Source: Plantago major
Lineage: Eukaryota; Streptophyta; Magnoliopsida; Lamiales; Plantaginaceae
Direction of reading: 5' to 3'
Assembly: GCA_026545765.1 (NCBI GenBank)
Contig: CM048841.1
Coordinates: 90,287,419-90,351,418 of the forward strand
DNA: 64,000 nucleotides
Of the stretch, positions 1-10,769 are shown piece by piece. The position numbers were made by a program, and so were the translations under genes. The notes under the pieces were generated by a model. It did not search any database. It was not told the DNA's origin and saw only the letters and a list, made by a program, of their open reading frames with translations. Position 1 is the stretch's first letter. Every line of letters starts with the position of its first letter.

Positions 1-1063
1 ACACATGAATTCAACATTTAAAATGTCATCTTTTGCTAGCTTACGGTGTTTTATAACTTATTTTAATATTTCACCTTTGAAGTTATATGGGACGGAGCGA
101 GTAAAATTGTATTAAACATATATATATATTCGGGTCGATAATACGATATGAAGTTATGAACTTTGGTGACTGTTGTTGGATCTGGTTCAGAGCGGATCAA
201 AGGTCCAAATTATGGTAGGTAGGTATTTTTGGGCTAGTGGGAATGTTGGATTCGTTTGGGTGCTTATTAACAGCGTGTAAATGATCTCAGGCCTTTAGAA
301 CTTGAGATTTACTGTTGATCTCCCTACTAACAATACCGTTGAAACCAATAAATATTGACCACGTGTCCCAGCCCATTTCCTCTTAGTTCAACTATTTAAT
401 TTCTCTTCTTCCATCCTTTCCCAATTCACAGTTCGACCCAGCCACAAGTTCACAAATTTTGATTCTTGATTCCACTCACCTTACACATTATAAACAAAAA
501 ACTTGTCAAGTTCTGCAAATCTCAATATTAGATTCACATCATAACTTATGTATCTCTGATTTACATTAAAATTGAAGAAGGGGTTTTCTTAGTTATAATC
601 AATCTCAATTTTAATCACAAATCCATTTTCACCAGTTTTTAATTTTTGAAACTAACTATATGTTGTATTAACATTTTAAAATCAGTCCCTAGAATATCTA
701 CTACAATTACTTACTGGGATTCATTTCCTGTTCGCTTTTTCCGGTGTAAAATTGTCAGCAATTACATGATTTATATAACAAATGTTATTTTGATTCAATG
801 AAGGTTTGATAAGAGTAAAGTAAATGATGGGAACAGTATATATATAATATATTCAACTAGAGAAGGGAGAGTTTGTAATCGGTGGAAGAAGAAAACTGGA
901 AAGATTAAGGAAAATAGAAATTAATTAATGAAACAAAAGGTTTGTCATGACAGGTGGCAGTGTTTTAAGGCCGTGTTTAACCAAATTTGTTCTCTGGCAG
1001 AAGCAACTATGGACCTGACGAGCATTGGAAATTGGGAAAATGGCAGTCCCAAAATTTGTGAGT
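1..1063. other. Gene-less AT-rich flank
   Basis: I see no coding exon, RNA gene or clear repeat here. A short open frame near 928-1218 on the plus strand runs into the hAT MITE that follows and has no recognisable domain, so I do not call it a gene. Confidence 0.5.
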
Positions 1064-1071
1064 TATGTAGC

Positions 1072-1237
1072 CAGGGGCGGACCTTGGGGCGGGGCGGTCC
1101 CCCCTCAAAAAATTTGAAATATTTTTTTTTATGGGTAATACTTTTGAAAATTTTGGATTTTGACCCCTACAACCATTGGAAAAACTTTATATATGTAATT
1201 TCGTCCTCCCGAAGTTGAAATCCTGGGTCCGCCCCTG
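1072..1237. mobile_element. hAT-type MITE, 166 bp
   Basis: The element starts CAGGGGCGGACC and ends GGTCCGCCCCTG, a 12-bp perfect terminal inverted repeat of the common plant hAT form. It is flanked on both sides by the identical 8-bp direct repeat TATGTAGC (1064-1071 and 1238-1245), the target-site length expected for hAT transposases. It has no coding capacity. The perfect duplication suggests a fairly recent insertion. Confidence 0.9.
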
Positions 1238-1301
1238 TATGTAGCCCCACACGTTCCGAGAATGTCACGTTTAGTCTCAAATTTTCATTTTATTTATATT
1301 T

Positions 1302-2427
1302 GGGTGAATTACATTTGCCCCCTAATAAATTTACTAATAACATCGCGATCCCTGACATTTGAAAAATAATATATTATTCCCTCCGTTCCAAAGAAATCTT
1401 TCCATTTTGACTTTGACCGGTCAACTATCTTCGACTTTGACCGCGAATTACTCTTAAACTATAATAGTAAATAATTTAATAAAATCATATAATGAAAATT
1501 TAATAAATATAATGAAAATTTAATTATTAAATTTTCATTATATGATTTTATTAAATTATTTACTATTATAGTTTAAGAGTAATTCGCGGTCAAAGACGAA
1601 GACAGTTGATCGCATAATAGTAAAATTGAAAGATTTCTTTGGAACAAAAGGAGTATTTCATACAATTGTACGTAAATTACAAACCATTCCAAAACTCATA
1701 TTGGAGCCAAACACATTCTTAATTTAAACATTTGATTTTATTCTTTTTCTTTTATTTATTTGTTTTAGATTTTTTTATTTTTTTAAATAAGAGTAAGACA
1801 CGTGTTCGCTCTAAATTAAAAAAAATAAAAATATATTTATTTTTTCCAGATTAAGTCAGAATGTGGCACATGTCCTTCCAGGCATTTTTGAATTTTTAAA
1901 TAAATTTTATTATTATTTTTTAAATTAATTTATGAGATTAAAAGGGAAGCCAACACGCGTCCAACGCGTAAACTAACCTGGCGCATGAAAATCAATTGCC
2001 AAATCTGAGAAAAAAACAACTAGATTTTATGGTTTATATTAAAAGTCATCGATAAATATACATAAAATACTGACCCATTAAGTGGTACATAAACTGGAGG
2101 TGTCTTACTCTGTCATATACTTTTTTAAAAATTTCCAGAATTTACATTTGAATAAAATTCCATTTTATTAAAAAATTGTCCCAAGAAATTACTATCACTG
2201 TCCATATTTTTTTTTCTATTTACCTTAAGTTGGAGGAGGTGGTGGATGATGGTTAAATAAAAAGAAAGGTAAGAAGAAGGAAACTAGAAAATTCAAAGGT
2301 TTAAAATAAGGCCATGTTTGTATGGTAAGCTTTGAAAATAGAAAATTGACCAATCTGTAATTATTAAAATGTTAAGGACTTGGATAAGTGAGAAGTGTTT
2401 ATTAGGGGGGGCATTTGTAAATTTCCC
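1302..2427. mobile_element. Non-autonomous Mutator-like element (family A, copy 1)
   Basis: The ends are GGGTGAATTACATTTGCCCC and, read from the other end, GGGAAATTTACAAATGCCCC. The inverted repeat continues for about 70 bp. A 9-bp direct repeat, TTTATATTT, flanks it exactly (1293-1301 and 2428-2436). Long inverted repeats with a 9-bp target duplication are the signature of Mutator-like elements. No transposase frame is visible. A Stowaway MITE is nested inside it. The ends match those of the element at 28234-29215, so this is a family and not a chance repeat. Confidence 0.88.
1377..1653. mobile_element. Stowaway-like MITE nested in the Mutator-like element
   Basis: This is a near-perfect foldback of about 277 bp. 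It starts TTCCCTCCGTTCCAAAGAAA, ends with the matching inverted sequence, and is flanked by TA. The arms pair over roughly 100 bp around a short loop near 1500-1515. It lies wholly inside the element at 1302-2427 and is therefore the younger of the two. Confidence 0.85.
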
Positions 2428-2456
2428 TTTATATTTTTCACTTAAATTGTTGATCG

Positions 2457-2828
2457 TTGACTGAATAGACACACGGCATCACATCCATGTCAGCTCCTAT
2501 CAAACATTTGGAAAAAAGAAAAAAGGGCAAGTAATTTTTAGTAGGAAAAAAAATATAACAACATAAAATTAATTAAGCTACTAAAAAATCACAAAACATT
2601 TGAGAGTAAAATTGTATAAAAATGCTTAAACAATGTAGTGAATGTACTTGGTAGTTGGTATGTTATGTTTGAGTGTTTATATATGTTTTTACTCCCAAGT
2701 ATTTTTTTTTAATTTGCTAGCTTAATTTACATGTTGATCTATTTTTTTCCTCCTCAAAATTATTTCTGCCTTTCAAAAAAAATTGCGGGAGCTGACAAGA
2801 ATATGATGGTGTGTGTCTATTTTGTCAA
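2457..2828. mobile_element. Possible TIR element, about 370 bp
   Basis: The ends form an imperfect inverted repeat of about 41 bp that contains AATAGACACAC and GTCAGCTCC on both sides. I could not find a convincing target-site duplication, so the superfamily is unassigned and the boundaries are approximate. Confidence 0.45.
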
Positions 2829-2924
2829 TCAAGTGCCACGTTAGCAAATTAAGTCAAAAGTCCCAATAAAATGAAATTTGAGTTGAGTGAGCGAATTTAT
2901 GTGACTTATGCATTCTGAGTCTGA

Positions 2925-3040
2925 GTATGCCACAACTTGTTGCGGTTTTTTTTTACTTTCGTGGTTTGCAGGCTATTACGTGAGTCTGTGGGGTTTACCC
3001 ACTGCGCATCCGAAAGATAATGGCTGCGGGTTTTCCAATG
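2925..3040 (+). mobile_element. SINE-like repeat, plus orientation
   Basis: This stretch shares an ordered set of blocks with the minus-strand repeat at 19514-19623: TTGCGGTTT, a GTTTGC/G run, GTGGGGTTT, and CCGAA(A/G)GATA. The 3' half resembles the body of widespread plant SINEs. The second copy has a poly-A tail and long target duplications. Here the tail is an A-rich stretch near 3045-3065 and no clear duplication is visible. Confidence 0.45.
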
Positions 3041-3489
3041 TAATTCAAAATAAAGAAAAATAAAAATTTGAGATTAAACATGACACTTCATTAAAATATG
3101 GAACTGTATATGTCAGACCCAAACTTTGATACCATTTTCGCCAATATCCTTGGAAATTTGGAATACAAAGTATCATGATTATGTGTAAATGGATTTAATG
3201 ATCATTTGAATTCTTCCACATTAAGGTACGTAAAGATTAAAGTTTTTGGTTTTATTGGTACTGAGGATCAAATAGGTTGGTGACGTTATTATACTTTCTC
3301 CGTGGAGGCAAAAGCTTCTCGTTAACAGCTGCTTATTAAAGTCAAAAGTTGATATTATTTAATTAAATGAAAAATAATAAAAACTTGATGAAGTAGAGAG
3401 ATCGGGTTGTTAAAATTGTAAATATGAGTTTTATATATCATGATACAAAGGAAAATATAGTTTTTAACGCCACCATAATTACCGGCATA

Positions 3490-4239
3490 ATGAAAAAAAT
3501 TAGAAATCATTGTAATAAACATTACTATTAAACATAAAATCTTCCTCAAAAAATGATGCAAAATGACGCTTATATCCCACTTCCAGTGGAGGCATCTCTG
3601 TCCAGATACTAGATTTTCCTCAATGATAGTAGTATCTGTATCGAGTTCGAATGGTTGTGTCCAGAAATCTGGTGTCACTGGTTCTGCACTAGTTGAATAA
3701 TCTGGAGAACTATGACCAGTTTCAGTTTCTAACTTGTGGTCATCTGGGGAAACCGGTTCGTCATTTTGATTAGTAGAACGGTACTTTGCTTCAGAATTAG
3801 CATAAGCATCAAGTAACAAGTTCTCTTCATGAGCTTCAAGTAACATGTTCTCTAACACATTCGACTCCATAACTTCTTCCTCCTTGCGAATGGTTCTCCC
3901 TGCTGGAGTTCTTTTACCATTTACTTTCGCTAAGTGACCATACCAGTAGTTCTTGATTTCGTTGTCAGTTCTTCCAGGCAGCTCCAATGCCATCGCCGAC
4001 CACCTTCATTAATATTAAGAAATCAAACAATTAGTGTTTGAAGTATATTAGAAACATGCAGTAAGTATTAAGTTTAAGCTTAATTACTTATTTTTCCAAG
4101 TTCGGCATGCAATTGAAGGATCAGATGATGTTCATGCTGGCTAAAGTTCCCTCTTTTCAAGCCCGGTTTCAGATAATTCATCCACCGAAGCCTACAACTC
4201 TTTCCACTTCTTGCAAGTCCCATAAAAATCCGAAACACA

Positions 4240-4299
<60 letters not shown>

Positions 4300-4483
4300 C
4301 TTCAAAAAACTTGAAACAATATGAAATTGAAATTTGAAAGGCTTATATACCAGCAAACTTTGGCAACAATCGCCAGTTCCAGTGACCGTATCTTTGAATA
4401 TAAGCTCTGAGTTTGGCATCTTCTTCTTGATTCCAGGCACCCTTTCTCATTCCGTTGTCATCTATAAAAGGTGCCCTCACCAT
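3490..4483 (-). pseudogene. R2R3-MYB copy 1, probably a decayed paralogue
   Basis: Exon 1 (4351-4483, 133 bp) is intact and encodes MVRAPFIDDNGMRKGAWNQE followed by the rest of repeat R2. Exon 2 (about 4090-4219) still encodes [19 protein letters not shown], and exon 3 (from 4003) encodes [20 protein letters not shown]. Three changes separate it from the two sister copies. The acceptor before exon 2 reads TATGG where the sisters have CAG or TAG. The donor after exon 2 reads GGAAAAATAAGTAA instead of GGAAAAAAGTAAGC, so a GT is no longer in phase. In exon 3 one A is missing from the GAAAAA tract near 3617, which shifts the acidic C-terminus out of the frame used by copy 2. Intron 1 holds a long AT microsatellite. 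The TATA box and 5' leader are conserved, so it may still be transcribed. Cryptic splicing could rescue part of it. Confidence 0.72.
4243..4296. repeat. (AT)27 microsatellite in MYB copy 1 intron 1
   Basis: About 54 bp of uninterrupted AT dinucleotides. The sister MYB copies have no such tract at this position, so it expanded after duplication. It is probably highly polymorphic. Confidence 0.95.
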
Positions 4484-4548
4484 TTTTAATTACTCTGAGA
4501 TCTAGTTCAATATAAGTCTTGATGAAAAATGATCAGTTAGCTCAGTTC

Positions 4549-4556
4549 TTTATATA
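4549..4556 (-). promoter_or_regulatory. TATA box of MYB copy 1
   Basis: TATATAAA lies on the minus strand about 66 bp upstream of the ATG. The leader between it and the ATG is alignable to those of copies 2 and 3 (the CTCAG/CTCAC and AGTTCAAT blocks), so the core promoter was duplicated with the gene. Confidence 0.6.
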
Positions 4557-4740
4557 CAGACTTCAAAGAATCAATTTATTGTCAAATGAAAATTGGTCGT
4601 CAGATTTGATTCGGAGAAGGAACGAGGCGACTTCTTTCACCTGCCTCATGGATATTGTTTTAATTAGCACTATTATTAGAAATATCTTCAATTATTTATC
4701 AAATTTGTGATACGTATCCTATATTGTTAATAAAAATATA

Positions 4741-4974
4741 TTCCCTCCGTTCCAATAAAAGCTTCCTAGGTTGACTTTTTTAGAAATTTTGACCATAAAT
4801 TACTCTTAAATTATACGCAAAAAGTATAAAATAAAGTTATATTAGTAAAATATACTTGATTTATTTTCATAATATAATTTTATTATATTTTTGTGTCGTG
4901 TAATTTGCGAGTAATTTACGGTCAAAGTTCGAAAAAAAAGTCAACCTAGGAAGCTTTTAATGGACCGGAGGTAG
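4741..4974. mobile_element. Stowaway-like MITE
   Basis: It begins TTCCCTCCGTTCCAATAAAA and ends with the inverted form (GGACCGGAGGTAG). TA lies on both sides. The subterminal block AAGCTTCCTAGGTTGAC is perfectly inverted at the other end. The same family occurs at 29363-29635. It lies about 260 bp upstream of the MYB copy 1 start codon. Confidence 0.85.
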
Positions 4975-4976
4975 TA

Positions 4977-7100
4977 TATGTTATTAATCAAAATGTCTGT
5001 ATTAACATTTGTATTTTTTATACACAAAAAAAACTACATGCATTTTGTTAACATCATATTGGATATGTTTTGATTGACAACATTCATGTTTTTAATCACA
5101 ACATGGATTAGTCTCTAAATAAATTATCCAGAGACCGTATCTTGTACGTAAGACACTCATTATTTATTATATGGAAAGTGAAAATATATAAATTACTATT
5201 TACTCTCACCCTCTATTCACCCGACTGCCCAAGGTAGTTTTTGTGTAAAACAATATTTTCCTAGCATAAAAAAGACATTATATTCCTAGGATTAAAAAAT
5301 AACATATACCACCCACTCCATTCCAAGTCTATAACATATTCACCTTATTTTTACTAATTTGATGTTATTTTTCAATATTTAGAAAAATCATGTCTTTTAT
5401 AAGTCATGGCTCGTCTATTAATTGAGGACTTTATATTTAAAGATATAAAACCTGCTGGAAAAGTTCCACATCGCCAATATAGGAGAAATAAGTACAGGTA
5501 TAATTTGATACACCTATTTTCGTGGGAGCATTCCTTATAGTCGTCGTGTAAAACGTTCTCTTTTGGTTAATAAACATTTTTTGTTGTTACAAAAAAAATA
5601 TTGGCATGAAACAATTTGGTGAGACTTCAAGAGGAAAACCTGTAACAGGGCCATTCTGTCGATTCAGCTACTCGATTTCAAGTAACGAATGAAGAAGGTC
5701 CAATTCGTTGTGTAAGTTGTGACAATTCAATATCAATAAGGGATCTGAGGACTAGTTGTTGGTGTAGGTGAGGTCTAATGGTCCTTTGTTTGGGGTGTGG
5801 GGGGTTGATAACGAGTGCAAAGAAAGACAAATTTTCATATAATTATATACTATGTATTTAGAGGAAGTAAATTATATATGTGCATATAATTCTTTTAGAG
5901 AGAACCCAAAAGTAAAACCAGGGTCTAATTGTGCCTGATTCAGCTACTTCGGTCATCAGGTAACATAGAAGAAGGTCAAAATCGATGTGGAAGTTGTGTG
6001 GATTCAACATTTACCAAGGGAACCATGCTTTTTGTTTATAGGAGAGTGACTATCGGGTATATATGGCGTTGGATTCTGAGTGGACAATATCATAGTAAAG
6101 TCTGATATAATGTGTCTCATGCTCCTAATAAATGACTTGACTACAAATTAATTATAAATAGTAGATTTAAAAATGAAATGAAGAGAATACAATTATTTAT
6201 ATTACTAGAAACAGTATAACACGCTACGCGTGTTACTACGTTGTACTTCTATGTTTATTTCACTTGGTTTCCGATGTGCAAACATGACAACACGTATTCA
6301 GCGTAATAAAACCGAATAATTTGTGACCATTAATAAAACCGTATAAGTCTTTATTTGTTAAATAATAGAAAATTTACATAGGTAAGTGAAATTTAGTGAC
6401 TTTATTTCTTAAATAATAGAAAAATTACATAGTGAAATTTAGTGTAAATGTAATATTTTTAATTATTTGTTATGTACGTATTATCCATTTGAATTCGATG
6501 AGACACTTAAAAATGTAAAATCTATGAAGTAGAGATATGGAGTAGCAAGTAAATATGCAGCTTTAAGGCTCTATTATTTTCATTTGAAAACTCATAAATT
6601 TCGATTCCATATTCCTTGATTTATTTCCGCTTATTTGTTTTTTATCTACTGATTCGATGCTTGTATTTAACAGAAAAGTTCCTAAATCTGTAACAACCAA
6701 CAAGTTCTATTTGAATATTTTCCGTTTTAATTTTTTTCCCAATCTACGAACATGACATGCATACGTACTGTACAAATATCTACTCATGTCAATCTCCTAA
6801 CACGCTTTTGATATCCTCGAAAAATAGAAGATATGTGATCCATCTCCACTTCCCACTTGCAACATTCAACCAATCAAAGAGACAAAGAGGGACATAAACC
6901 AAGCTAAAATGCTAAATGCACCAGGCTCGAATATGCAAACGGAAATGTAATTGCATTATTACCAAGGAACTTTCTTAAAATTAATTACTATGGTACCCAC
7001 TTCCTGCAATTGTACACGACTACACAGAAACATAGAACACAAATGTCAATAATCTTACTCGAGTTCTCAAGTTCAGGATATCAATATGTATTGAGGTAAA
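4977..7100. other. Gene-less stretch with a diverged direct repeat
   Basis: I see no exons. Two diverged direct copies of about 150 bp can be aligned (about 5630-5790 and 5900-6050). Both contain GATTCAGCTAC, a GAAGAAGGTC block, and a GTGTAAGTTGTG/GTGGAAGTTGTG block. Their origin is unknown. A block near 5450-5480 resembles the CCACATCG motif of LTR-type termini, but no partner repeat was found. Confidence 0.35.
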
Positions 7101-7293
7101 ACAACTGTGTTATATTAATGACTATCAGAGGAGTACATCAAGCAAAGAAAGGAATCATTACAACACTATCATCTCCATGAGGCATCATTCCAGTTTTACC
7201 AACAACTGGAATTTACTATCAGAAGACCTAAGAACGTGTCTAATCAGCACCATGTACAAGAGCACGAGTATCGTTGGTGGGAAGTAGTAACAG

Positions 7294-8635
7294 CTATGCG
7301 CTATTGCCAGAAGAATCAGAGATGGGTCTCAAGCGAGTAAACTCACTAAAGAAAATACATAACCTAATTCTTAAATGTAAAAATCGATGTGATGTTACAT
7401 CCACAAATATACCTGATCGTAATCCACAAATTTTGCACAGTAGCGTATGAACTTTTGGTACGACCATCTCAAGCCATGGTTTCAGGTTTCCATTTTTCAA
7501 AGTAGTCCGTTGTGATTCTGAGATAAGAAGTCCAACGAAATATGTACCATTCAAAATCCAGAGAAGTACAAAAGTATCAAACTAAATCAAATTGATTTAT
7601 TTGATTACATGGAAAGCTGAGTTACCAAAACAAAAACTATTTAGAACGATCATGATCAATATTCAATATGAACTGAAAGATCTATATATAATTTCTCATT
7701 CTCAATAGCAATAACTAATCCAAGCATATAAAAAACAGTTGAAGTCAAAATCAAACAAGAGTACAAAAATGACAACCCAAAAGCCCAATATTACTACAAG
7801 TAGCATAAGGAACATATAACGTGCATCTTAAAGAGTGATGTATGAAAAGAGAAGAAAAAATTACTGAATCACAGAGTTTATTCATGTAAACGCTGACCTG
7901 TCTTGCTTGAATCAGTTTACTATATTTCCAATTAACAAAGAAAGCAGTCAAGTTTCAATATCATGGGTAGCCTAAAGTCAGCAAATGAACAGTTCATGGA
8001 GAAATTAGTGAGATGAGTAAAACAAATAGCCTAACAACACTAACTTGCTCACTAGAATTGTCTAAACTTCAATAAATTGATGCTAAATTATTCCAAAAAG
8101 AATTAATGCTTGCTTTAATCTCTGTCATTAATCATACTTTAAACGCTTTTAAGAAATATTGCAAGAAAGGATGGAAAGTACCATACGAGTAGATTTCACC
8201 CATGTATTGCTAATTCATGATTTCAGAATAAACAACAATGCTTCCTAACCTCTGCTAATTTTCAATAAAAGCCACCTTAGATCTGCAATTTTCGATAACC
8301 TACCCACCTTAGCTCTGCAATTTTTCGATAACCCAATCACCATGGAGATGAAAATCGACTCAAGGAAAATACCCATATAATGAAATCTTCGCCTGAAGAC
8401 CAATTAACATCAGATCCCCAAAATTGAGCGATTGAAGAGCAAGCAAGATTTAGGTTCTGTGGATTTCATTTTCTGTTTCGGACTCATTAGACAGAATCCA
8501 ATTTAAAGACAGAGATGGCCCATAGATGAGATCATCAGAAGACATCTTTGAGCCTTTTAGGAGAGATAAGCTCAGGAGAAAGAGAGAGGTAGAAAATGAG
8601 AAGTTTTTGGGCGGTGCTGTGGGACTGACGGCCAA
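7294..8635 (-). other. Unassigned possible transcript or gene fragment
   Basis: The minus strand from 8635 downward looks like a transcript start. It has a pyrimidine-rich leader, then an ATG followed by SSDDLIYGPSLSLNWILSN and a stop within about 30 codons. Further downstream, 7294-7554 is open for 86 codons, with splice-like AG and GT near its ends. I recognise no family in either piece and cannot join them into a credible coding frame. It could be a long non-coding RNA, a small peptide gene or a decayed gene. The TIR element at 8668-8892 sits immediately upstream. Confidence 0.2.
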
Positions 8636-8667
8636 AATTTGTACTGATTATGAATAACTAATGGGAC

Positions 8668-8892
8668 AACTTTTTACCGTGAGACACCCATATATTTTTC
8701 GAAGAAATATTTAGTTACGCCTTTTGCGTGATCAAGACGGTACGACATGGTCGTGGAATCCGGTGGGTGGCGGATTCCACCACCACACCACCGATTCCAC
8801 CACCCATGTCCTGCATGCAGTGCAAGGTGACTTGCCTGCGTAACCAAAGTGACCGCTCGCATGAAAATCTATGGGTGTCTCACGGTAAAAGT
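8668..8892. mobile_element. MITE with ACCGTGAGACACCCATA termini
   Basis: Both ends carry ACCGTGAGACACCCATA as an inverted repeat, preceded by ACTTTTT or ACTTTT. The pairing covers about 30 bp. The total length is about 225 bp, with a GC-rich centre holding palindromic GGTGG/CCACC blocks. The target duplication is not clear. The superfamily is unassigned, though the form is typical of DNA-transposon MITEs. Confidence 0.65.
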
Positions 8893-8899
8893 CATAATC

Positions 8900-9833
8900 G
8901 ACCTATTGGTAGCCTATTTACAATTAAGATTAATTGAATTTATGAGACGCCAGATTCACGTCAAATGAATGTCGTCAAGAAAGATGAGCGTAGAAAATTG
9001 ATCGTCAGAAGATATCGTGACTTTCATTCCACTCACAAGCATCAAAGTCTTCCACGTAATATTCTTTTTTTAGGCTTTTTCATCAATTATGTTTCAATCA
9101 ACTTTCAATTGATTAAATTCATGTGAAATTGGGATTAGGTTAATTGTAACTTAGTACTGATTTGCACAATCATCATTAAATTTATAATTAGTACCTTAAT
9201 TGTAAATAGTTATTAATAATTAGTACATAAATTGAACGCGATCACTCTGAAGTACTAAAATTAAAAATAACTCACACTGAAGTACAAAAAATTGTGTGAC
9301 CAATTAATTACCAATGAAATTGATTTGGTTGATCGATAGAAGTTTAGAAGGTCAGGTCTGGTCTGGTCTGGTCTATCCACGCGGTTGGTCACGCGCTAAG
9401 TTGTGGATTATAAACTACTTCTAATTCTAATAATACGGTAAGCTGGTATTTCATATATGACGATATAATAATAATTGTTATTAAATAAATAGGCGTTCAC
9501 ACACAATATTTTAATCGTGACAGGTAATAATAATACAAGTTGCAAGTCCACTTACACGACTCTTTTCAATTCAAACGCAAACACTGTAATAAACACGTGC
9601 TACATTATACCTCAGATCAGAAAAATCAACAACATAGTTAATGATCTTTTGGTCCAATTAATCACCCATTTGAATTAAATAATTCCGGATTATTCGATGT
9701 GTCTCTTGAGATTTATACCTACTTGCTCCCGTGACCACCCCAAAGTCAACCTGGCTCTCGGAGGTTACATGAGTGAGCTTAACCCGCAAAGAATAATCAC
9801 GAACAAACAGGATCCGAGACAAAATAAGGTTTA
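8900..9833. other. Gene-less stretch sharing a block with 19.9 kb
   Basis: No gene is visible. A TCTGG pentamer is repeated about four times near 9355-9374. The part at about 9485-9640 aligns with about 19900-20060: GCGTTCACACA.AATATTT.AATCGT, then ACAAGTTGCAA, AACACGTG and ACCTCAG.TCAG in the same order. I read this as a remnant of the segmental duplication that also copied the MYB gene. Confidence 0.5.
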
Positions 9834-10617
9834 GACTATCTCCAACGGGAGTATGATAAAGTTTGATGAATTTGCCATCAAACGGCAAATGGCTCCCAAT
9901 GGGAGTATGGTGAGCATTTGATGTCAAACGCGTATGAATGGACATCAAACCCTTGATTACCCTTTATTTTTTTAATTTTTGAGTTTTATTTTATTTTCTT
10001 TTATTTCTCTTAATTTGTTTTTTGTTTTTTTTTTACTTTCACATTTTCCATTCTACTTCACATTTTATTTTATTTTCGTTTGTAATATTTATTTTTTACT
10101 TTTCATATATTTTAATATTGGTAAATTATATATAAAACACAAATTGTATAATTTAATATATTCGAATTCATTGAAAAACAAACTTACATAAAATATAAGC
10201 ACTTGCATAAAATAAAAATTTACAGATTATAAAAATTGAAAACACACAAACGATAATTAAAATTTGAAAACACATAAATAAAAATATTACAAAATATATA
10301 TTGTAATTCAAGTGTTGTAATATTTTTATTAAGTATTGTATTATTTGTATCAAATATTGTAATTTTTCAATTTTTATTTTATGTCATTTTAATTCATCAA
10401 CAAAATTTAAAATAAATATGAAGTGTGAAGTTTGAAGTTTTAAAAGAAATGAAAAAAGAATAATGTAGTTTAAAAAGAAATGAGAAAAGAAAATGAAAAG
10501 TTGAGTATGATAGAGTTTGAGGGTTGTAGATAGAGAGTTTTGTTGGATTTGTTGTTAGTTGAATGGTGACGTGACAGTTTGATAGAGTTTGATAGAGTTT
10601 GTGGGTTGGAGATAGCC
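9834..10617. mobile_element. Tourist/PIF-Harbinger-like element
   Basis: The terminal inverted repeats are GACTATCTCCAAC and GGCTATCTCCAAC, and TTA lies directly outside both ends (9831-9833 and 10618-10620). A TTA duplication is the hallmark of PIF/Harbinger and Tourist elements. Subterminal repeats of TTTGATAGAG sit near the right end. The interior is very AT-rich and no transposase is visible. The 784-bp length is large for a simple Tourist MITE. Confidence 0.75.
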
Positions 10618-10769
10618 TTAAGGAGTTGTCTGCCTGCACAACTATTTTGACTCTCATACCTCACACAATATGTTGTAGTGTGCACTTTATTGTAATATAC
10701 CTGTATCTTATCAATTTTAAGTTAAACATGATATCTGAAACCATGAATAATCTTATATCTTAGTAATTC

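Noticed and set aside
5440-5620. Possible LTR or TRIM start (CCACATCG motif)
   Set aside because: No second LTR, primer site or target duplication was found, and the motif alone is common.
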